Origin: Denitromonas halophila
GTDB lineage: Bacteria > Pseudomonadota > Gammaproteobacteria > Burkholderiales > Rhodocyclaceae
Reading direction: 5' to 3'
Length of the DNA: 64,000 bases
Assembly: GCF_007625155.1 (NCBI RefSeq)
Contig: NZ_VMNK01000019.1
Location: 41,172 to 105,171, forward strand
Positions 60,751 to 64,000 of this stretch are shown one piece after another; the stretch's first letter is position 1, and each line of letters begins with the position of its first letter. Under the pieces are notes generated by a model, which saw only the letters and a list, made by a program, of their open reading frames with translations, was not told where the DNA came from and made no database searches. A program made the position numbers and the translations under genes.

Positions 60751-61608
60751 TTGGCATTCGTCTACTCACCATTCCGTCTACTACAGCTGTTGGGCGTCAA
60801 TCTACGCGGGGCATCGACGGTGCAAGTAACAGACAAGGCATATCAGGAACATCGCGTATTCGCTGAACTCCAGCAATACATGAAGTTCTATGAGCAACTG
60901 GCCATGTCCGTATTCTCATTCGCCACGATGGGTACCAAGGCCATCTGCAATATCGACACCTACGTATACTCCTCAATGCAGGGTACGGTTGAGTCAATGA
61001 GAACGATCCTACTAGCGGGACGCATCAACGACGCATACGCGTTGCTGCGAAAGTACCATGACTCAGCGGTAATCAATGTCTACTCGAATCTGTACCTCCA
61101 CGACAATTTCAGTATCGAAAACTTCTTTGTCGAGAAAATAAACAACTGGCTCCAGGGAACGGAAAAGCTACCAGAGTACCGAGTGATGTCGCAATACATC
61201 AAAGCGTCGGGAGCGCTCAAACCGATCAATGATGTGTTCGCTGGTGATGACAGATACAAGCGCCTTCGCGGCAGATGCAACGATCACACGCATTACAACT
61301 TCTATCGCCATGCGATGCTAAATGACAACGAAGTTCACACAGAGAATCGCGGGTGGTGGCTTAATCGTTTTGCTGACGACGCGCGCGACATATTCATCCT
61401 GCACCTCGGATACATCTTCTTCTTGAACAACCATTACATGATGTCCAGTGCTCATATGGATTCACTTGAGTGCGGCATGCAGCCGGAAGAAGATTCACAG
61501 TATTGGGTCGCTCCGTTTATCCAAGAGGTATTCGACGTAGTCATTACGCCGAGACGCCCGGATGTTACGGCTACGATCAAGTCAAATTCCGCTATGCAAC
61601 TCTCATGA
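60751..61608 (+). CDS. Hypothetical protein in low-GC cassette region
   Basis: Up to 285 residues, with helical character, no signal peptide and no clear membrane helix. The sequence RINDAYALLRKYHDSAVIN has an R-x-x-H spacing that recalls HEPN-like or abortive-infection helical proteins, but I cannot assign a family. The codon use and base composition are clearly lower in G+C than those of the upstream genes. The start is uncertain: TTG 60751, GTG 60820 or ATG 60880. An attC-like site lies 10 bases after the stop, so this ORF is the first cassette-like unit of the array. Confidence 0.6.
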   Translation: MAFVYSPFRLLQLLGVNLRGASTVQVTDKAYQEHRVFAELQQYMKFYEQLAMSVFSFATMGTKAICNIDTYVYSSMQGTVESMRTILLAGRINDAYALLRKYHDSAVINVYSNLYLHDNFSIENFFVEKINNWLQGTEKLPEYRVMSQYIKASGALKPINDVFAGDDRYKRLRGRCNDHTHYNFYRHAMLNDNEVHTENRGWWLNRFADDARDIFILHLGYIFFLNNHYMMSSAHMDSLECGMQPEEDSQYWVAPFIQEVFDVVITPRRPDVTATIKSNSAMQLS

Positions 61609-61618
61609 ACCGATTGAT

Positions 61619-61685
61619 GCCCAACCCTTCGGTCAACCGGACCTGCGCGAAAAGCCGGGCAGGCCGGTTACCTGCACGGTGGGGC
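61619..61685 (+). other. attC-like recombination site 1
   Basis: The left box GCCCAAC (61619-61625) pairs with GTGGGGC (61679-61685), one mismatch from the GTTRRRY consensus. The inner boxes TCAACCGG and CCGGTTA pair if one C is left unpaired, the extrahelical base typical of attC. Length is 67 bases. The centre shares the GCGCGA-AA-GCC pattern with the other sites. Confidence 0.65.
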
Positions 61686-61704
61686 CTACAAGAAGGATTG
61701 CAGC

Positions 61705-62631
61705 ATGGTTGACCCTGCCGGAGTTTTTGCATCTGCCTATGATCTTAAATTCAGAGCACTCACAAAAGGGTTTTCTCATGCCGAGGTTCCGCTGTTTCAA
61801 GAGATGCACAAAGCCTTAGTCGGGCTAAGTGGAAAATTTGATGTCGAGGAATATCACGGCACAGCGCATCAAGTAGAGTTCATTGGCAATGGCTCATTTG
61901 CGAGGACGAACGCACGCTGTGAATTGAGCGATTTGATGATCGTGACTTTTTCCTCGGTCACGAAGTCCGCTCGGCTAACCTATCTACAGGCAAAGTCGGA
62001 AAGGGCTACTTTGCCTTCTGTTTGCGGTCGGCAGTTTTCAGCGAATCTAGAGCAGTGGTTTCTGCTTGGAAAACGCCCTCAAATTACTGGCGTTGGCAAA
62101 TTCAGTCCTCCGCCAGATTTATTGGCTAGCGCACTTCTTCCGTCAATCGGTTCGTTCGCATTTTTTTACAAAGATCTAGCCGGGGACTTTCAGACCTACT
62201 ATGCCGCAGCCAACTTCTTAACACCACCGAAAATCTACTCTCAACGGTATGGAAAACTTCGGGCCACCGGGCCCTGCCATGTCCGTACCACTGCAACACA
62301 CCCCGAGTGTTATGCTGCATGCGGCAACCGTTCCTTTGCAGAAAGCCTCTTCCGCTTAGAAATCGGAACTCCGATTGATAGTTCGATCAGTCAAGCCATC
62401 GCAACCAGAAACTGGCTTGCTGCAAACCTAAGAGCAAGAATCAGAACTGCTCAGCAAGAAAATGCTCCATCGGGTCTGGCCCAAGAACTACTTGGACTGC
62501 TTGCTCCGGATGGCAATGAAGTGGGCAACGGCTCCTTTGGAGCTAAGCAGCTTATTCTTATCAAGTCAAACGTGGAGCCCAACCCATCAATCGACCGGAC
62601 GTCGCGCGATAAGCCCGCACAGCGCCGGTGA
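61705..62631 (+). CDS. Cassette protein with possible PD-(D/E)XK-like nuclease motif
   Basis: A 308-residue protein. E73-L-S-D76 in a hydrophobic strand followed by Y-L-Q95-A-K97 recalls the D...(E/Q)xK active-site spacing of restriction-endonuclease-like folds; this is inference from a short motif. Four Cys and a PPPD segment lie in the middle. AAGGA seven bases before the ATG supports the start. The last residues (EPNPSIDRTSRDKPAQRR) are encoded by the attC site, which is usual in integron cassettes. G+C is lower than in the chromosome to the left. Confidence 0.62.
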   Translation: MVDPAGVFASAYDLKFRALTKGFSHAEVPLFQEMHKALVGLSGKFDVEEYHGTAHQVEFIGNGSFARTNARCELSDLMIVTFSSVTKSARLTYLQAKSERATLPSVCGRQFSANLEQWFLLGKRPQITGVGKFSPPPDLLASALLPSIGSFAFFYKDLAGDFQTYYAAANFLTPPKIYSQRYGKLRATGPCHVRTTATHPECYAACGNRSFAESLFRLEIGTPIDSSISQAIATRNWLAANLRARIRTAQQENAPSGLAQELLGLLAPDGNEVGNGSFGAKQLILIKSNVEPNPSIDRTSRDKPAQRR

Positions 62632-62646
62632 TTTCAAACGTTGGGT
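62577..62646 (+). other. attC recombination site 2
   Basis: GCCCAAC (62577-62583) and GTTGGGT (62640-62646) are perfect outer boxes. The inner boxes TCGACCGG and CCGGTGA pair fully when the G of TCG is left out as an extrahelical base. The site is 70 bases long and contains the stop of the preceding ORF. It is the clearest attC in the window. Confidence 0.82.
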
Positions 62647-62688
62647 AATGGAGGCCGAGTGGACAGATTCGGACAAGGAGATTCTTTG

Positions 62689-63117
62689 ATGCCTCGAATC
62701 GTATCGCCTTCCGCGGCCGAGAGTTTTCTCTTTGCTGCACAAGGTCTATTCGATGGAGCAGAAGCGTTAGAAGCTCCTTCTTCTCGCCAGCCACTCGCAT
62801 GCGCATTTCTCTCAGCGCAGGCCTTGGAATGCACCCTAAAGGCTTTTCTTTCGCATTCTGGTATGGATCAGCGTCAACTCAAGTCGATTGGTCACAATCT
62901 CGAAAAACTGTGGACTCAGGCCGCATCAGCCGGTCTTGTCGTCTCTGAACACCCTCCGCATTGGTGTTCCATGCTGAACAGCGCTCACGACAAGCCGTAT
63001 TATTATCGATACCCAATGGGCCTCAATGGAATGGTTTTCCCCCCGCTTGGCAGCGTGATTTCTGGTTTGAAGAACGTTCTGATTCAGGTCAATACTGTAG
63101 TACGAGGAGAAGCCTAG
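62689..63117 (+). CDS. HEPN-domain-like protein in a cassette
   Basis: A 142-residue protein. Residues 9-95 follow the HEPN helical pattern: AAESFLFAAQGLF, then FLSAQALECTLKAFL (E47, K51) and IGHNLEKLW (H69) followed by a further helix. HEPN proteins include RNases of toxin-antitoxin systems and nucleotidyltransferase partners; the strict R-x4-6-H RNase motif is not evident here, so catalysis is doubtful. AAGGAG eight bases before the ATG fixes the start. The gene lies between two attC-like sites and has no nucleotidyltransferase (MNT) partner beside it. Confidence 0.7.
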   Translation: MPRIVSPSAAESFLFAAQGLFDGAEALEAPSSRQPLACAFLSAQALECTLKAFLSHSGMDQRQLKSIGHNLEKLWTQAASAGLVVSEHPPHWCSMLNSAHDKPYYYRYPMGLNGMVFPPLGSVISGLKNVLIQVNTVVRGEA

Positions 63118-63131
63118 TTGAAACTACTCTG

Positions 63132-63203
63132 GCCCAACCAGTGCTTGCAGCCGACCGTCAAAACGCTGCGCATTTTGCAGGCGGCCGATCTAATTCGTTG
63201 GGT
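63132..63203 (+). other. attC-like recombination site 3
   Basis: Outer boxes GCCCAAC (63132-63138) and GTTGGGT (63197-63203) are perfect. The centre folds as CAAAA...TTTTG around a CGCTGCGCA loop. The inner L boxes are less obvious than in site 2, so this site belongs to a more diverged type. It lies 14 bases after the HEPN ORF stop. Confidence 0.6.
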
Positions 63204-63206
63204 CTC

Positions 63207-63683
63207 ATGAACGGTGTCTATTCCATTAACAGCCCGCGGCGGTTGTTTGAGAGGCTGGTTCGCAGCTTCACGGCATTTTGCGAATTGCCATCGGAAGATG
63301 GAATCTTGGACGTCATCTTTCCGCTTTACCATCTGCGCGAATGGATATGTCCTGGCGGCTTTGCCTCATACAAGAACAAACCAGAGGATGCCCGAACCAA
63401 GGAAGAACTTCTCCACGCACATCTCCATGCAATGCCCGAATACGAAGTCGTCCGCTCCCTTTGCAATGCCGTCAAACATTACAACGCTGAGACGCTTTCC
63501 GACAGAACCGATGTATTAGAAGGCTTCCGTGCCGGCCTGGGTAGAGTCGGCGACTCTCTTGGAGTAACGCACTTCATGGTTGACGGGCGAGAGATTCGAG
63601 ACCTTTTTTGGCCAATTTATGAAGTGTATTTCGGTTACTTCCATGAGGCCCAACCCGGCAACCAACCGGACGCTGCGCGATAA
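63207..63683 (+). CDS. Hypothetical cassette protein
   Basis: A 158-residue protein beginning directly after attC-like site 3. Helical; contains FPLYHLREWI and a later VRSLCNAVKHYN, an R-x3-CN-x2-KH pattern that I have seen in small helical, HEPN-like proteins, but no family is assigned. No ribosome-binding site other than the G-rich attC end precedes the ATG. Its 3' end runs into the truncated attC. It fits a stand-alone integron cassette gene. Confidence 0.6.
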   Translation: MNGVYSINSPRRLFERLVRSFTAFCELPSEDGILDVIFPLYHLREWICPGGFASYKNKPEDARTKEELLHAHLHAMPEYEVVRSLCNAVKHYNAETLSDRTDVLEGFRAGLGRVGDSLGVTHFMVDGREIRDLFWPIYEVYFGYFHEAQPGNQPDAAR

Positions 63684-63699
63684 AGCCTCGCAGCTCCGG
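63648..63699 (+). other. Truncated attC-like site 4
   Basis: GCCCAAC at 63648-63654, CAACCGG and the conserved GCGCGATAAAGCC centre are present, and the right inner CCGG at 63696-63699 is the last recognisable part. The right outer box is missing; sequence of a REP element follows immediately. The site is a remnant of the same attC family as sites 1 and 2. Confidence 0.62.
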
Positions 63700-63865
63700 G
63701 GTCAGGTCTAGATTAGTAGCATTCCAAAGGCCCAGCGGCGACCGGCGCGTACAGCTACCAACCGATCGCCGAGCACTTCGGCGTGCACTTCACTACCGTT
63801 GGCCGGACAGTGCGCGCAGCCAGAGGGCGTGGCGCGCATTGATGCTATTAAGCTAGACCTGACCC
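63699..63865. mobile_element. REP-bounded remnant of a REP-associated transposase unit
   Basis: A 25-base inverted pair (22 matching) lies at 63699-63723 and 63841-63865, beginning GGGTCAGGTCTAG and ending CTAGACCTGACCC. This motif resembles REP sequences near RAYT genes in proteobacteria. Between the repeats only a 3' coding remnant survives. The left end abuts the broken attC site. Confidence 0.6.
63726..63842 (+). pseudogene. 3' remnant of a REP-associated tyrosine transposase (RAYT) gene
   Basis: The frame ending at TGA 63840-63842 reads GAYSYQPIAEHFGVHFTTVGR and on to RAARGRGAH: a helix-turn-helix of the DnaA/RAYT C-terminal type. No start or Y1 catalytic domain (HUH/Tyr) is present within the repeats. 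It is a short decayed fragment. Confidence 0.55.
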
Positions 63866-64000
63866 TTTCCGCTCCTGCTTTCCGCTCCTGCTTTCCGCTC
63901 CTGCTTTCCGCTCCTGCTTTCCGCTCCTGCTTTCCGCTCCTGCTTTCCGCTCCTGCTTTCCGCTCCTGCTTTCCGCTCCTGCTTTCCGCTCCTGCTTTCC
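63866..64000. repeat. 13-bp tandem repeat array, open at the window end
   Basis: The unit TTTCCGCTCCTGC is repeated about 10.4 times without a mismatch from 63866 to the last base. It starts exactly at the right edge of the REP copy. The unit length is not a multiple of three, so it is not a coding repeat. The array may continue beyond the window. Confidence 0.95.

Noticed and set aside
61603..61712. Short frame beginning MNRLMPNPSVNRTC after the first cassette gene
   Set aside because: It is mostly the translation of the attC-like site, as seen at other attC sites.
63866..64000. CRISPR array
   Set aside because: Units are 13 bases and directly adjacent, without spacers.

Overview
The window is a GC-rich chromosomal segment of a Gram-negative bacterium, most likely a betaproteobacterium close to Rhodocyclales/Zoogloeaceae. 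Support comes from the style of the housekeeping genes (pyrE, xthA, ribA, upp, apt), a DctB/DctD-controlled TAXI-TRAP transporter, abundant c-di-GMP and two-component genes, and a two-partner-secretion adhesin. The genus assignment is inference.

Layout. 0.1-13.8 kb is mostly ordinary chromosome: a heme-type sensory diguanylate cyclase, a sirtuin with a small unknown partner, an EamA exporter, an O-antigen-ligase-like membrane protein, a molybdopterin oxidoreductase, pyrE, xthA, a nitronate-monooxygenase-like enzyme, ribA and a uracil/xanthine permease. 14.0-25.2 kb is one tightly packed, co-directional block of nine genes: DUF2170 (YjfI-like), PspA/IM30, a small double ribbon-helix-helix (RHH) protein, a YqiJ-like membrane/OB-fold protein, a YqiK-like flotillin, a TerB-like small protein, a zf-TFIIB-like zinc-ribbon protein, a 1755-residue DUF3686-type AAA ATPase and a phospholipase-D-family protein. 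It is preceded by a good sigma70-type promoter whose -35 box is embedded in two tandem 13-bp palindromes. This is the strongest candidate here for an incompletely described system, probably membrane-envelope surveillance with an ATPase/PLD effector.

25.2-29 kb carries nucleobase salvage (upp, NCS2 permease, apt, hypoxanthine-guanine phosphoribosyltransferase). 29-35.7 kb holds a DctB/DctD two-component pair, a fused TRAP permease and a TAXI binding protein; a well-formed sigma54 promoter and a 16-bp perfect palindrome upstream of the binding protein fit the encoded sigma54 activator. 35.8-39.9 kb encodes an HD-GYP response regulator overlapping a hybrid histidine kinase. A 168-bp inverted-repeat element, two BamE-like lipoproteins, a LivK-type binding protein and a CaCA antiporter follow.

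44.0-60.3 kb is a two-partner secretion locus: a 4851-residue filamentous adhesin and its TpsB/FhaC-type outer-membrane transporter. Beyond 60.6 kb base composition drops and the sequence becomes a short array of integron-like gene cassettes without an integrase in view: ORFs separated by attC-like sites, including a HEPN-like protein and a putative PD-(D/E)XK-like nuclease. The array is broken by a REP-bounded remnant of a REP-associated transposase, followed by a 13-bp tandem repeat that runs off the window end.
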